Assembly (NCBI RefSeq): GCF_031729055.1
Contig: NZ_JAVMIP010000002.1
Coordinates: forward strand, 124,001 to 188,000
DNA length: 64,000 bases
Direction of reading: 5' to 3'
DNA from: Pseudocalidococcus azoricus BACA0444
GTDB taxonomy: Bacteria > Cyanobacteriota > Cyanobacteriia > Thermosynechococcales > Thermosynechococcaceae
This document shows, one piece after another, positions 1 to 9,898 of the stretch (positions are counted from its first letter, which is position 1; each line of letters starts with the position of its first letter). The notes under the pieces were generated by a model. That model saw only the letters and a list, made by a program, of their open reading frames with translations, had not been told where the DNA came from and did no database searches. The position numbers and the translations under genes are program-made.

Positions 1-96
1 TTCTGTGACCTTGCCTTTTGCTTTCCTTTGGCCTGGCAGACGATTCATGCTAGTAACTGCCTCAAACAATAATTGTAAAGCTCTTGCCCCGATCAT
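1..96 (-). CDS. Possible partial ORF running off the left edge
   Basis: Reading leftwards from an ATG at 96, the frame stays open to the window edge for 32 codons (begins MIGARALQLL; a second ATG lies 16 codons in, before a basic stretch NRLPGQRKAKGKV). I do not recognise a family, and 32 codons without a stop can occur by chance. It may be the N-terminus of a gene transcribed away from the copper genes. Confidence 0.22.
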   Translation of the reverse strand, partial: MIGARALQLLFEAVTSMNRLPGQRKAKGKVTE

Positions 97-214
97 AGCC
101 GCGCCCTATGGCTGAAGTAAAACATTAGTTGGTGTAGATTTCCTTGGCTTGTTTTTACCCCCTGTCAAAGGCCCTAGCATGGGAATAGGAGTTTTCGAGG
201 CTGGAGGCGGAATC

Positions 215-412
215 ATGCCGAGCTATCAGTTTTATGTAACCGATATGGTCTGCGAAGGTTGCGGTGATCTGATTCGCCAGGCCATCCAGGCCCTTGATGC
301 CGATGCCGAAATTGCCGCCGACTTGGAGACAAAAGCAGTCAGAGTGATCTCCCAGGCCGAGGAATTGGCAATTCGGGCGGCAATTATTCAGGCCGGGTAT
401 GTTGTCCAATGA
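215..412 (+). CDS. Copper chaperone, heavy-metal-associated (HMA) domain protein
   Basis: This 65-aa protein is a single HMA domain with the metal-binding pair C13-x-x-C16 (DMVCEGC), which in this fold binds Cu(I). The ATG at 215 is chosen over upstream codons because GGAGG lies 7 nt before it and the protein then begins directly at the domain. Its stop overlaps the ATG of the copper ATPase by 4 nt (ATGA), so the two are translationally coupled. The likely role is delivery of Cu(I) to the ATPase, as Atx1/CopZ-type chaperones do. The motif has DMVC instead of the usual GMTC, so metal specificity is inferred mainly from the partner. Confidence 0.88.
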   Translation: MPSYQFYVTDMVCEGCGDLIRQAIQALDADAEIAADLETKAVRVISQAEELAIRAAIIQAGYVVQ

Positions 413-2673
413 TCACCTTCCAACTCACTGGGGTACGCTGCGGGGCCTGTGTCCAAACCATTACTAAAGCGATCCAAGCCTTACCAGGGGTACGAGAATG
501 TAACGTCAATTTAGCTACCACCCAGGCCAGTGTGGAACTGAATCCTGCCTTAACGACGATTGCTGATTTAGAACAGGCCGTCCAAGCAGTCGGGTATGGC
601 GCGACCTATATCGCAGACCCCCTCGCCCTGCTCATGGATTTAACTGCCGAAAACCAGGCCTGGCGACAAACCCAACGGCAACTCCGGCAGCAGGTGTATT
701 GGGGCAGTGGTTTAAGTATTTTGATTGTCCTGGGGGCATTGCCGATGATGCTGGGTTGGGATCCAGGGATTCCCCAGTTCTTACAATCCGCTTGGGTACA
801 GGCTCTTCTCGCGACACCGATCCAGTTTTGGGTGGGGGGTTCATTCTATCGCCAGGCTTGGATAGCGGCCCAACATCGAACCGCCACAATGGACACCTTA
901 GTCAGCTTGGGAACCAGTGCGGCCTATGGCTATTCCCTCGTGTTAACCCTCTTCCCGGCCTGGGCCGCCCAATTGGGTCTAGACCATCATGTTTACTTTG
1001 AAGTGGCTGCCATTGTCATTACCTTGGTGCTTTTGGGGCGGTACTTAGAGCAGCAAGCCAAACGGCAAACCTCCCAGGCCATTCGACAACTGATTGGCTT
1101 ACAACCGCAAACAGCCCGAGTCGTCCGTCCTGAGGGAGACCTTGAAATTGCGACTACGGCCGTACAGGTGGGGGATGTAGTCCTGATCCGGCCGGGTGAA
1201 AAAATTCCCTTAGATGGAATTGTTCTAGGGGGGCAATCCAATGTTGATGAAGCCCTAGTGACTGGCGAAAGCCAACCTGTTTTGAAGCAGTCAGGGGACG
1301 AGGTTATTGGCGCGACGCTCAATCAGTCAGGTAGTTTACAGGTGCAGGTGACAAAAGTTGGCCGGGAGACATTTTTAGCCCAGATGGTTCAATTGGTGCA
1401 GCAGGCCCAAAGTAGTCGCGCCCCCATTCAACGCCGTGCGGATCAAGTTATGGCCTGGTTTGTTCCGGTCGTGATCGGCATCGCCCTGTTGACCTTCCTG
1501 GCCTGGTGGTTGGCAACTGGAAACCTAACCTTAGCTATTTTTACCCTCATTCAAGTCCTGATTATTGCTTGCCCCTGTGCCCTCGGCCTGGCTACTCCGA
1601 CTTCGATCATGGTGGGGACAGGCAAAGGAGCCGAATATGGAATTTTAATTAAAGGGGCCGATAGCTTAGAACTGGCTGCCAAGATTCAAACCATTGTTCT
1701 GGATAAAACGGGAACCCTAACCCAGGGCAAACCAACCGTAACCCACTGGCTAACCCGACCGGGCCTGACCACCCCAGAAATTCAAGCCCTGATCGCTCAA
1801 ACTGCGGCGGTGGAACGGCTATCTGAGCATCCCCTCGCCCAGGCCATTGTCAACTATGCCCAATCCCAAGCAGTTCCTATTCCCTATGCCGAGATGTTCC
1901 AGGCCTGGCCGGGTGAAGGAGTGCAAGGGAACGTCAATCAGAATTTTGTCCAGGTGGGCAGCTTGACTTGGTTAGAATCCCTGCAGATTCCGGCATCGTT
2001 CTTACCCCCAGCTTTAACCCAAGATCACAGTTGGATTGGGATTGCGATTAACGGCGAAATGCAGGGCCTGGTGGGAATTACCGATAGCCTGAAACCCTCA
2101 TCCTCATCAGTTGTGCAAACCCTCCAACGGATGGGCTTAAAAGTAGTCATGTTGACGGGAGATCGCTGGGATACGGCCCAGGCCATTGCCGCAGACGTGG
2201 GGATTAAGGAGGTGTTGGCCGAAGTCAAACCGGCTGCCAAAGCGGCCATGATCGAAAAACTTCAGGCCCAGGGACAGATTGTGGCCATGGTCGGGGATGG
2301 GATTAACGATGCACCTGCCTTAGCCCAGGCCAACGTCGGGATTGCCATTGGAACAGGGACTGATGTGGCCATTGCCGCTAGTGACATCACCCTCATTTCC
2401 GGCGATCTCCAAGGCATTGTCACCGCGATTCAATTATCCCGAGCCACTCTCCGGAATATCCACCAAAACCTCTTTTTTGCCCTGATCTACAACAGCATTG
2501 GCATTCCAGTTGCGGCGGGGCTGTTTTATCCGATCTGGGGCTGGCTCTTAAATCCCATTCTTGCGGGGGGAGCCATGGCCTTCAGTTCGGTCTCGGTTGT
2601 CACGAATGCTCTGCGCTTACAACGATTCCAACCCCACCCATATCCATCAAGATCAAAGAATGCTTTAACCTGA
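409..2673 (+). CDS. Copper-translocating P1B-type ATPase
   Basis: This 754-aa protein carries an N-terminal HMA domain (C11-x-x-C14), the membrane metal site CPC (388-390), the phosphorylation motif DKTGT with Asp432, the P1B-specific HP dipeptide (474-475) and the hinge motif GDGIND (629-634). About eight membrane segments flank these. The family exports Cu(I) from the cytosol or moves it into thylakoids. Cyanobacteria usually have two such pumps, CtaA (plasma membrane) and PacS (thylakoid), and the sequence alone does not tell me which this is. It is coupled to the chaperone gene by a 4-nt overlap. The heme A/heme O synthase genes 0.5 kb downstream suggest a shared cytochrome oxidase theme. 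Confidence 0.95.
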   Translation: MITFQLTGVRCGACVQTITKAIQALPGVRECNVNLATTQASVELNPALTTIADLEQAVQAVGYGATYIADPLALLMDLTAENQAWRQTQRQLRQQVYWGSGLSILIVLGALPMMLGWDPGIPQFLQSAWVQALLATPIQFWVGGSFYRQAWIAAQHRTATMDTLVSLGTSAAYGYSLVLTLFPAWAAQLGLDHHVYFEVAAIVITLVLLGRYLEQQAKRQTSQAIRQLIGLQPQTARVVRPEGDLEIATTAVQVGDVVLIRPGEKIPLDGIVLGGQSNVDEALVTGESQPVLKQSGDEVIGATLNQSGSLQVQVTKVGRETFLAQMVQLVQQAQSSRAPIQRRADQVMAWFVPVVIGIALLTFLAWWLATGNLTLAIFTLIQVLIIACPCALGLATPTSIMVGTGKGAEYGILIKGADSLELAAKIQTIVLDKTGTLTQGKPTVTHWLTRPGLTTPEIQALIAQTAAVERLSEHPLAQAIVNYAQSQAVPIPYAEMFQAWPGEGVQGNVNQNFVQVGSLTWLESLQIPASFLPPALTQDHSWIGIAINGEMQGLVGITDSLKPSSSSVVQTLQRMGLKVVMLTGDRWDTAQAIAADVGIKEVLAEVKPAAKAAMIEKLQAQGQIVAMVGDGINDAPALAQANVGIAIGTGTDVAIAASDITLISGDLQGIVTAIQLSRATLRNIHQNLFFALIYNSIGIPVAAGLFYPIWGWLLNPILAGGAMAFSSVSVVTNALRLQRFQPHPYPSRSKNALT

Positions 2674-2676
2674 AAA

Positions 2677-2747
<71 letters not shown>

Positions 2748-2824
2748 AGGCCGGAGTTCATGACTCAGGTTCTCTAATATAACAGTTCTACAGCCCTGGC
2801 AAAATACTCACAGAAGTTAGGATA

Positions 2825-2929
2825 TATAGCGTTACGCAGACTGTTCTGAGAGAGTAGAACTGTTAAAAAGATTGACCATCAAGCATTTTCTGAATTGCCC
2901 CCACCTCGCCCTAAATGAGTAACGCTATA
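2825..2929 (+). mobile_element. MITE copy 1, ~105 bp
   Basis: The element has terminal inverted repeats TATAGCGTTAC (2825-2835) and GTAACGCTATA (2919-2929) and no coding capacity. Its left half (ACGCAGACTGTTCTGAGAGA) recurs in copies at 27456-27561 and, inverted, at 44442-44545. Ends beginning with TA suggest a TA target duplication, as made by IS630/Tc1-mariner transposases (inferred). No matching transposase is in the window. Confidence 0.8.
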
Positions 2930-3134
2930 GTCCCGAGGATGGGGGGGATGGCCATTTGGAGAGATGAGAAACTCGGCCAGACCCATTTCTAAACTTGAAT
3001 CTGGTTACAAAAGTATATACTCCGCTTCAAACTTAAAGAAAAGCTATAGATTTTCACGATTTTTCTGATCCCCAGGGAAACCCTCTCTACTATGGGGAGT
3101 GTATTTCGAGACGAGTCTCACTGCCTAACCACCT

Positions 3135-4097
3135 ATGCTGGAACGACTGACCCTAACTCCCTCGGTTTCTCCTAAACCCCCAAACCCAGATGCGGCTAAA
3201 ACCAATGCCCAGGCCTGGCTCTATCGCCTTGTGGTCTTAATGACTGTCATGACCCTCTTTCTGATGGGGGTTGGTAGTGCTACACGGGTAATGGAAGCGG
3301 GTTTAGCCTGTCCCGATTGGCCCCTCTGCTATGGGGAGTTAATTCCGAAGCAGCAGATGAACTTGCAAGTGTTTCTGGAGTGGTTTCATCGCCTGATTGC
3401 CACCAGTATGGGGTTGTTTGCGATTGGACTCACTGGGTTGGCCTGGTACTGGCGGGCCCATGTTCCCAAGGGTTGGGCTGTCTTATCGAGCTTTAGTTTA
3501 CTCCTGGTGATTGTTCAAGGCCTATTAGGCGGACTAACGGTGACAGAATTACTCCGCTTTGAAATTGTCACGGCTCACCTTGGAACCGGCCTGTTGTTCT
3601 TTTGTACCTTGGTTGTCCTCACGGCCTGGTTAACGCCCTATCAAGGAGTAGGTACAGCGGGCTGGTTGAAGGGCTGGGGCCTGGGGGCGGTGTTTCTGGT
3701 GTACTGTCAAAGCATTTTGGGTGGGCTAGTGTCTTCCCAGTGGGCCTTACACCAATGTCTTTATGGTGAGCGGCTTTGTGAGGTGATGAATAGTCATCTA
3801 GTGGGCGTTGTTCCGGCAAGTTTAGCTTCCTTGGTGGTGGGGATCCTGGCCTGGCGACAAGCGGCCCTACATCCCCTGTTGCGTAAACTGGGGCAACTCA
3901 TCTTTCTCTGTTTGCTGTTGCAGATTTTCTTGGGCAGTACGACTTATAATCTTAAATTGGCCATCCCGGCCCTAACCGTGGCCCATCAAATGGTTGGGGC
4001 TGCCTTATTAGGAACTTTAGTGGCCTTTACAACCTTTGTCGCCCGAGACTTCACCACGACTTCCCTCGAAAAATCGGCTCCTTTTTCTCCCTCATGA
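3135..4097 (+). CDS. ctaA: Heme A synthase (COX15/CtaA family)
   Basis: This 320-aa integral membrane protein converts heme O to heme A for aa3-type cytochrome oxidase. It has about eight hydrophobic segments in two repeats. The four family heme-ligand histidines are visible at H85 (WFHRL), H148 (TAHLG), H221 (SHLVG) and H284 (VAHQM). Cysteine pairs C59/C65 and C208/C215 lie in the external loops. The gene is followed 36 bp downstream by ctaB, and the two probably form an operon. No oxidase subunit genes are in the window. Confidence 0.95.
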   Translation: MLERLTLTPSVSPKPPNPDAAKTNAQAWLYRLVVLMTVMTLFLMGVGSATRVMEAGLACPDWPLCYGELIPKQQMNLQVFLEWFHRLIATSMGLFAIGLTGLAWYWRAHVPKGWAVLSSFSLLLVIVQGLLGGLTVTELLRFEIVTAHLGTGLLFFCTLVVLTAWLTPYQGVGTAGWLKGWGLGAVFLVYCQSILGGLVSSQWALHQCLYGERLCEVMNSHLVGVVPASLASLVVGILAWRQAALHPLLRKLGQLIFLCLLLQIFLGSTTYNLKLAIPALTVAHQMVGAALLGTLVAFTTFVARDFTTTSLEKSAPFSPS

Positions 4098-4133
4098 CTC
4101 TGGTTCACTGATTTAGCTTTACGGATATTCCCT

Positions 4134-5102
4134 ATGCAAGATACGACTTGGACAACACCAGGCCAGCGTCACCTATTTGCCATTTTGGGCGACTATTACC
4201 AACTAACAAAACCCCGCTTAATTTTGCTGTTTCTGATCACCACGGCCGCCGCCATGGAAGTAGCGAGTCAAGGGTCTGTGGATCCGTTACTCCTGCTAGT
4301 GACCTTGGTGAGTGGGGCTTTGGCGGCGGCGGCGGCTAATACTATTAATTGCTTCTATGACCGGGACATTGACCAGATCATGGAACGAACCAGTTCTCGT
4401 CCCCTACCCGCCGGGCGAATCCAACCTTGGGAGTCCTTAGTATTTGCTGGGGCCTTAGCTGTGACTGCATTTGCCCTCCTCTCCATTTTTGCCAATCTCC
4501 TCAGTGCTGGTCTCGCGATGGCTGGGATAGTTGTCTATGTAGCCGTCTATACCCATTGGCTGAAGCGATCCTCTCCCCAAAATATTGTCATTGGGGGTGC
4601 GGCTGGGGCCATTCCGCCCTTAGTGGGTTGGGCCGCAGTGACTGGAGAACTGAGTTGGCCGGCCTGGGTTTTATTTGCAATCATTTTTGTCTGGACACCG
4701 CCCCACTTTTGGCCCTTAGCAATGCTGATCCAAGAAGACTACGCCAAGGTGAATGTGCCGATGTTGCCGGTGGTGAATGGGGATGGGCCGACAGCCAAGC
4801 AAATTTTTATCTACACTCTTGTACTTCTGCCAACAACCCTATTGCTGGTGTATCCCTGTCATGTGGCGGGGTGGCTTTATGGTCTAGTGGCCGTTGGTTT
4901 AGGTGTGGGTTTCATCTACCGGGCCTGGGATTTAATCCAAGCTCCTGGGGATAAGGATCGGGCCCGGGCGTTATTTAAGTTTTCGATTCTTTACATGATG
5001 TTGCTCTGTGTTGGCCTGGTGGTGGATAGTTTACCCGTCACCCAAACTTTCATTGCCAACCTTACATCTCAGGTAAAAACCCTTGTGGCTCTCTGTTTAT
5101 AG
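4134..5102 (+). CDS. ctaB: Protoheme IX farnesyltransferase (heme O synthase)
   Basis: This UbiA-family membrane prenyltransferase of 322 aa farnesylates protoheme to heme O, the substrate of the upstream heme A synthase. The prenyl-diphosphate/Mg binding motif N72-x3-D76-x3-D80 (NCFYDRDID) is followed by the conserved [12 protein letters not shown] stretch. A second Asp-rich loop is less obvious. About eight to nine membrane segments are predicted by eye. It lies 36 bp after ctaA on the same strand. Confidence 0.95.
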   Translation: MQDTTWTTPGQRHLFAILGDYYQLTKPRLILLFLITTAAAMEVASQGSVDPLLLLVTLVSGALAAAAANTINCFYDRDIDQIMERTSSRPLPAGRIQPWESLVFAGALAVTAFALLSIFANLLSAGLAMAGIVVYVAVYTHWLKRSSPQNIVIGGAAGAIPPLVGWAAVTGELSWPAWVLFAIIFVWTPPHFWPLAMLIQEDYAKVNVPMLPVVNGDGPTAKQIFIYTLVLLPTTLLLVYPCHVAGWLYGLVAVGLGVGFIYRAWDLIQAPGDKDRARALFKFSILYMMLLCVGLVVDSLPVTQTFIANLTSQVKTLVALCL

Positions 5103-5187
5103 TTCCTGGACTGTTTCTTAATTTTATAGCATGTAAACGGATTGCCACTCCTACAATCATCACGAAGCAGTTCAAAAGATACTAGTG

Positions 5188-5507
5188 TTATGCGGGGTTA
5201 AAATCTTCTTCATAAATTTTAGAACGCATATCACGGAAGCCCCAACCAATCCCACTTGTCTCAGTGACTATTTTTTGATACCTCTCTTGAAATAGAAACT
5301 ATAGTTCCTGCCTAACAATAAACTTAACTGTGCTGAGATACATACTCTCCATACTGTTATAAAAAGATTCGTCAATGTCCCCGTAGGCGTTGGTAGATTT
5401 CACCCCCATGTCGAGATAAGATCAACAATCTCTATGATCAGGTCGGCTTTGGATGAATCATTTAGATGGCGTTTCAGAGCTGAAATTTTAATCTGGTTGT
5501 TAGCCAT
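5188..5507 (-). pseudogene. Decayed DUF6155-like gene
   Basis: On the minus strand an ATG at 5507 starts a convincing N-terminus (MANNQIKISALKRHLNDSSK, then ADLIIEIVDL) that stops at TGA after 35 codons. After a frame change and lost sequence, a second stretch reads NAYGDIDESFYNSMES. This runs through one in-frame TAG into FQERYQKIVTETSGIGWGFR and ends DFNPA-stop at 5188. The order and flavour match the DUF6155 family as I remember it (not searched). At least one frameshift or deletion and one stop make it a pseudogene. It lies 9 bp downstream of the Spy-like gene on the same strand. Confidence 0.68.
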
Positions 5508-5516
5508 GATGAACAA

Positions 5517-5912
5517 CTATTGCAATTTGGTTTGAATTTCCGCAAATTGGGCTGGGGTCAAGATAGTTTTCAGTTCGGCGATTGCTCCTTCCATCACATT
5601 CTTCACCCGGACTTTTTGGCGAATGTTGAGCTCAGCGGATTTGAGGGCATCACGGGTGGTTGCGCCTTGGGACAAGCTGGCCTGGAACTGTTGTAGTTGC
5701 GGTGGAGTTAGAATCCCCTCAATATTGCTATGAATCTGTTTTTGGAGTTGAATAATGCCCTTGATTTGGGGCGGAGTCAGGCCAAGTTTGTTTGCATCCT
5801 CTGAACCAATTAAAGACAGGCCGGGCGGTGGTGCAGATTGGGATAAAGCTAGAGAAGCCGAACCCATCCAGACAAAACCCGATAAAACCAAGGCCGAGAA
5901 CAGCTTATTCAT
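5517..5912 (-). CDS. Spy/CpxP-like periplasmic LTxxQ protein
   Basis: This 131-aa protein has an N-terminal signal peptide ending near LALSQSA. The mature part is helical with two LTPxQ motifs (LTPPQL and, near the C-terminus, LTPAQF) plus an earlier LTPPQI, the hallmark of the Spy/CpxP family of periplasmic chaperones and stress sensors. The ATG at 5912 is preferred over the adjacent TTG codon, with GAGG about 12 nt upstream. The periplasmic chaperone role is inferred from the family, and no cpxAR-like partner is nearby. Confidence 0.75.
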   Translation of the reverse strand: MNKLFSALVLSGFVWMGSASLALSQSAPPPGLSLIGSEDANKLGLTPPQIKGIIQLQKQIHSNIEGILTPPQLQQFQASLSQGATTRDALKSAELNIRQKVRVKNVMEGAIAELKTILTPAQFAEIQTKLQ

Positions 5913-5973
5913 CAATCAATGACCCCTCAATATTCCAAACTGGATGACGATTCAAGTTTACCGTGATCCCCAG

Positions 5974-6147
5974 TTAAGACTTTTCTAGAATTTCACCCAT
6001 ATCGAGGGCATCCATCAACTGAGCTAAGGCTTCCATATCCTGACTATCATAATCTCGCTTCCAGAGTAATTGACTAATTTGGTTTGTTAGGGACGATGTC
6101 AACACCTTTGTGCTTTGCACTCGGTCAATCAATCGCTGAATCATCAT
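5974..6147 (-). CDS. Small hypothetical protein, 57 aa
   Basis: A 57-codon frame runs from ATG-ATG at 6147 to TAA at 5974. It begins MMIQRLIDRV and ends MDALDMGEILEKS. The composition is protein-like: helical, charged and with a central LLWKRDYDSQDMEALAQLMD stretch. It resembles small conserved cyanobacterial proteins that I recall only vaguely. It lies 61 bp upstream of the Spy-like gene on the same strand, so they may be cotranscribed. No function can be assigned. Confidence 0.6.
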   Translation of the reverse strand: MMIQRLIDRVQSTKVLTSSLTNQISQLLWKRDYDSQDMEALAQLMDALDMGEILEKS

Positions 6148-6398
6148 GGAATTCTAGCCCCCCAAAATCTCTAATGAACAATACAGCTAAACCACAACCG
6201 ACTCCGCCTCAACGCTCTCCTAATCCCTTAACAGTTCTCTAAGATGGTCTTTATATTCTATTAGATATAAGTCGAATGAATAAAATGTGTATCAAAGAAT
6301 TAAGAAAAGTTGAAATTCCCGAGAGTGACCGGATATACTTGAAGTCGAATTTTGTATAGCTCACAACAAACTCGCATGGCATAAGGAGGTAAAGCAAC

Positions 6399-6698
6399 TT
6401 GGCCAGAAGGCGTAAGCGGAAAAGTCGTCGTCGTCTTGAGGGACGGAGAATCTTGGAGTGTGTACCTCAATTTAGCATTGAAAGTGGTGAGGACAAACCT
6501 GTAACGGCGGCCCGCAAGTTTATTCAATCAAAGGAAATCCCTCCTCCTGCACTACTCCTTGTCAAACGCAACGAACACACCACGGATCGCTATTTTTGGG
6601 CGGAGAAAGGGTTGTTTGGGGCTCAGTATGTCGAAGAGAATCATTTTCTCTTTCCCAGTCTCCGAGAGCTAGCAGAAGAAAAGGTAGCAGCGGGCTAA
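6399..6698 (+). CDS. DUF3155 family protein
   Basis: This 99-aa protein has an extremely basic N-terminus (MARRRKRKSRRRLEGRR) and a conserved core containing VTAARKFIQ and LLVKRNEHTTDRYFWAEKG. This matches the cyanobacterial DUF3155 family of unknown function. The TTG at 6399 is used as start because AAGGAGGT sits 8 nt upstream and no ATG allows the conserved N-terminus. The basic head suggests nucleic-acid or ribosome association, which is inference only. It stands alone between spacers. Confidence 0.85.
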   Translation: MARRRKRKSRRRLEGRRILECVPQFSIESGEDKPVTAARKFIQSKEIPPPALLLVKRNEHTTDRYFWAEKGLFGAQYVEENHFLFPSLRELAEEKVAAG

Positions 6699-6944
6699 TT
6701 TCTACGAATTAATGTCTCTGTTCACTCCACTCTCCAGCACGCTTTAAGTTGATAACATGTTAATAAAATTGCTTGAGTCCGGTTGCGGAGTTTTTTGAGG
6801 TTTCAAGAAATTTCCTGGCCTGGCTCAATATTTTATTGTGGAGATTTGTACCTACTCACAGAGATTACCCCAGAGAAAATTATTATTCATACCTGATTAT
6901 TCTGGGTGGCCTGTAGGCTAAAGGTATAGTCACGGTTGCGCGTT

Positions 6945-7898
6945 ATGTTTTTCAGTGTTGTCATTCCGACCTACAATCGTCTGCCAATTTTAGAAAAGTG
7001 TTTGCGGGGCCTGGAAGCCCAATCCTACGGGGCGAATCTGGGAATTGATGGCTATGAAGTGGTAGTGATTGATGATGGCTCTACGGATAGCACCGTTTCG
7101 TGGCTTCAGGCCAACCCGACAGAATTCCCCCATGTCCGACTATTCCTGCAAGACCATCAAGGGCCAGCGGCAGCGCGGAATTTGGGGGTGCTCCAGGCCC
7201 AGGGGGACACAATTATTTTTATTGACAGTGATTTAGTTGTCACCGAAACCTTTCTCCAAGCTCATGCTGTGGCTCTCCGCCAAGGCCAACAAGAGTTGGG
7301 GGATGATCGCTGTTTTACCTATGGCCGGGTGATCAATACCTGCAACTTTGAGAATCCAACCAGTGAACCCTATAAGATTACGGATTTTTCGGCCGCCTTT
7401 TTTGCCACCGGAAATGTTGCCATTGCCCGTCATTGGTTAATCGAAGCCGGCCTCTTTGATCTCAGCTTTACCCTCTACGGTTGGGAGGATTTGGAATTGG
7501 GGGTACGCCTAAAAAATATGGGTCTGAAACTGATTAAAGCTCCCACCGCGGTTGGCTACCATTGGCATCCTCCCTTTAGCTTGCAACAAATTCCCCACCT
7601 GATTGACCAGGAAATTCAACGGGGGCGTATGGGAGTGATTTTTTATCAGAAGCATCCCACCTTTGATGTCCGCCTCATGATTCAAATGACTTGGCTCCAT
7701 CGGGTTTTATGGGGACTTTTATCCTTGGGTGGGCAACTCAATGAACGGACATTAGGGCCACTGTTGCAATGGTTGATTGATCGCGGTAAACCCCAGCTAG
7801 CCCTAGAGGTAGCCCGGATTTTCCTGAATTGGTATAACGTCCAAGGGGTTTATGGGGCCTATCGGGAATGGCAACTAGCTCAATCTTCCTCTACTTGA
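6945..7898 (+). CDS. Family 2 glycosyltransferase
   Basis: This 317-aa cytosolic or membrane-associated GT-A protein starts with [11 protein letters not shown]. It shows the nucleotide-sugar motif VIDDGSTD and the metal-binding DSD (FIDSDLV), followed by the acceptor-site stretch [10 protein letters not shown] typical of GT2 enzymes. The sugar and acceptor cannot be read from sequence. The ATG at 6945 is taken over the TTG three codons upstream. Its 3' end overlaps the convergent recA by 19 nt. Confidence 0.88.
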   Translation: MFFSVVIPTYNRLPILEKCLRGLEAQSYGANLGIDGYEVVVIDDGSTDSTVSWLQANPTEFPHVRLFLQDHQGPAAARNLGVLQAQGDTIIFIDSDLVVTETFLQAHAVALRQGQQELGDDRCFTYGRVINTCNFENPTSEPYKITDFSAAFFATGNVAIARHWLIEAGLFDLSFTLYGWEDLELGVRLKNMGLKLIKAPTAVGYHWHPPFSLQQIPHLIDQEIQRGRMGVIFYQKHPTFDVRLMIQMTWLHRVLWGLLSLGGQLNERTLGPLLQWLIDRGKPQLALEVARIFLNWYNVQGVYGAYREWQLAQSSST

Positions 7899-8941
7899 GC
7901 TTCATCATGGGGATGGGCGACGGAATTTGCCGAAACTACAGCCCCTTTATCCAGTTTTTCCCGCACTAGGTTCTCCACTTTCCGAGCAAAATCGGGATTA
8001 TCTTCGAGATATTTGATCGTGTTGTCCCGGCCTTGGGCAATATTGTCTCCTTCATAGCTGTACCAGGCCCCGCGCCTTGTGATGACATTGGTTTCTTCGG
8101 CCATATCAACAATGCAGCCGAGGCTGGAAATTCCTTTCCCAAAGATGACATCAAACTCAGCTACGCGAAAGGGCGGCGCGACTTTGTTTTTCGCTACTTT
8201 CACCTTGGCTCGAATTCCAAATTCTTCCGTGCCTTTTTTCAGGGTCTGGACTCGGCGAATATCTAAGCGTACCGAAGCATAGAACTTGAGGGCGTTACCC
8301 CCCGTAGTGGTTTCGGGATTCCCATAGGTGACGCCAATTTTCTGCCGCAGTTGGTTTAAGAAAATCACGGTGCAGCCAGTTTTACCGATATTCCCCGTAA
8401 TTTTTCGCAGGGCCTGGCTCATCAATCGGGCCTGAAGGCCAACGTGGGTATCCCCCATTTCGCCTTCAATTTCTGCCCGTGGAACTAGGGCTGCCACCGA
8501 GTCCACCACCACCACATCCACAGCCGTTGAGCGCACCAGTTGATCGACAATTTCCAGGCCCGCTTCCCCCGTATCGGGTTGGGCTACCAAGAGGTTTTCA
8601 ATATCTACTCCCAGAGCCGCAGCATAGGTTGGATCCAAGGCGTGTTCCGCATCTACGAAGGCCGCCACCCCTCCGGCTTTTTGAATTTCGGCCACGGCAT
8701 GGAGGGCGAGAGTTGTTTTCCCGGAACTTTCTGGCCCATAGATTTCAATCACCCGCCCGCGGGGAATCCCGCCGCCCAAGGCTAAATCTAAGGTTAAAGC
8801 CCCCGTGGGAGTGGTTTCCACCCTCATGCGAGTAGCATCTCCCAGCCGCATAATGCTGCCTTTGCCAAAACTTTTTTCAATTTGGTTGACAACTAAGTTG
8901 AGGGCTTTTTGCTTCTCAGGACTGCTTGCCACATCTGCCAT
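7880..8941 (-). CDS. recA: Recombinase RecA
   Basis: RecA of 353 aa has Walker [10 protein letters not shown] (69-77), a Walker B region ([12 protein letters not shown]), the L2 region ([17 protein letters not shown]) and the conserved [12 protein letters not shown] segment. It forms filaments on single-stranded DNA and drives homologous recombination. The ATG at 8941 (MADVASS) is preferred to a TTG five codons upstream, with GAGG 6 nt before it. No LexA box is obvious in the leader. The 3' end overlaps the convergent glycosyltransferase. Confidence 0.98.
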   Translation of the reverse strand: MADVASSPEKQKALNLVVNQIEKSFGKGSIMRLGDATRMRVETTPTGALTLDLALGGGIPRGRVIEIYGPESSGKTTLALHAVAEIQKAGGVAAFVDAEHALDPTYAAALGVDIENLLVAQPDTGEAGLEIVDQLVRSTAVDVVVVDSVAALVPRAEIEGEMGDTHVGLQARLMSQALRKITGNIGKTGCTVIFLNQLRQKIGVTYGNPETTTGGNALKFYASVRLDIRRVQTLKKGTEEFGIRAKVKVAKNKVAPPFRVAEFDVIFGKGISSLGCIVDMAEETNVITRRGAWYSYEGDNIAQGRDNTIKYLEDNPDFARKVENLVREKLDKGAVVSANSVAHPHDEAQVEED

Positions 8942-9108
8942 AGGGGCCTCGTTCAATTGCTAGATTGCTGGTCAATTCACCTATCTTAAGGTATCGCATC
9001 AGGCTAACTGACTCCCTGAATTGGGTGGGCGATGCCCTCGGACTGACTCAGGAATTAGCCTCAGAAGTCAAGCTGGCCTTCTATTCTACGGTGATCCTAA
9101 CTCAGGAC

Positions 9109-9137
9109 TTGCTTGGGTGGTCATTGCCCCCTATACT
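9109..9137 (+). promoter_or_regulatory. Candidate sigma-70 promoter for rpsD-prfA
   Basis: TTGCTT (9109-9114) and TATACT (9132-9137) are separated by exactly 17 bp, about 127 bp before the rpsD start. This is the best housekeeping promoter match in the 320-bp recA-rpsD spacer, which otherwise shows nothing convincing. Confidence 0.5.
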
Positions 9138-9264
9138 AGAAAGGCTTACCCGGTATTGGGATTTTTCACACAGCCCAGGCCTGGTTTTAAGCACTTCCCA
9201 GGGTTATTATCGCCCTCGGCATCGCTCAACTTTTGCTTAGGATACCCACAGTAAGGAACGTTAC

Positions 9265-9873
9265 ATGGCTCGATATCGTGGTCCCCGCCTGAGAATTGTC
9301 CGCCGCCTTGGTGAATTAGCTGGACTGACCCGTAAATCTCCGAAACGGTCTTATCCCCCCGGACAACATGGCCAGGCCCGCAAGAAAAAATCAGAATATG
9401 CAACTCGGCTGGAAGAAAAACAAAAGCTGCGGTTTAACTATGGAGTGTCGGAGCGGCAACTGGTACGCTATGTCCGCAAAGCTCGGCGGGTTAGTGGCTC
9501 AACCGGAACAGCCCTCTTGCAACTCCTAGAAATGCGCCTCGATAATACGGTATTTCGGATGGGCATGGCTCCGACAATTCCGGCGGCGCGGCAACTCGTC
9601 AACCATGGCCATATCACTGTGAATGGGCGGGCGGTTTCGATTCCCAGCTACCAAGTCCGGCCGGGTGAAGTGATTGGGGTGCGCCAGCGGGATAACTCAC
9701 GGCAGATGGTAGAAGCTAATCTCCAAAGCCCTGGCCTGGCTAATCTCCCGACCCACCTTGAGTTTGATAAAAATACCTTCACGGGCAAGGTCAATGGTGT
9801 TGTCGAGCGGGAATGGGTGGCCTTGCAAGTCAATGAACTGCTGGTGGTAGAATACTACTCCCGTAAAGTTTAA
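9265..9873 (+). CDS. rpsD: 30S ribosomal protein S4
   Basis: This 202-aa protein has the S4 signature [18 protein letters not shown] and the S4 RNA-binding domain in the middle (LDNTVFRMG, then [15 protein letters not shown]). S4 is a primary 16S rRNA-binding protein that starts 30S assembly. AAGGAA precedes the ATG by about 9 nt. Unlike in E. coli it stands apart from the alpha operon, which is usual for cyanobacteria, and prfA follows 25 bp downstream. Confidence 0.98.
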   Translation: MARYRGPRLRIVRRLGELAGLTRKSPKRSYPPGQHGQARKKKSEYATRLEEKQKLRFNYGVSERQLVRYVRKARRVSGSTGTALLQLLEMRLDNTVFRMGMAPTIPAARQLVNHGHITVNGRAVSIPSYQVRPGEVIGVRQRDNSRQMVEANLQSPGLANLPTHLEFDKNTFTGKVNGVVEREWVALQVNELLVVEYYSRKV

Positions 9874-9898
9874 TTCCTCCCCAACTCCGGTGGTCATC

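Noticed and set aside
2995..3021. TTGAAT-15-TATACT as ctaA promoter
   Set aside because: The 15-bp spacing is too short for a confident sigma-70 promoter.
8479..8835. Long frames opposite recA and other genes
   Set aside because: They lie entirely on the opposite strand of strongly conserved coding sequence and are Pro/Arg-rich mirror frames.
8965..9240. 91-codon open frame between recA and rpsD
   Set aside because: The frame covers the likely rpsD promoter, has no ribosome binding site, and its translation lacks a coherent domain or helix pattern.
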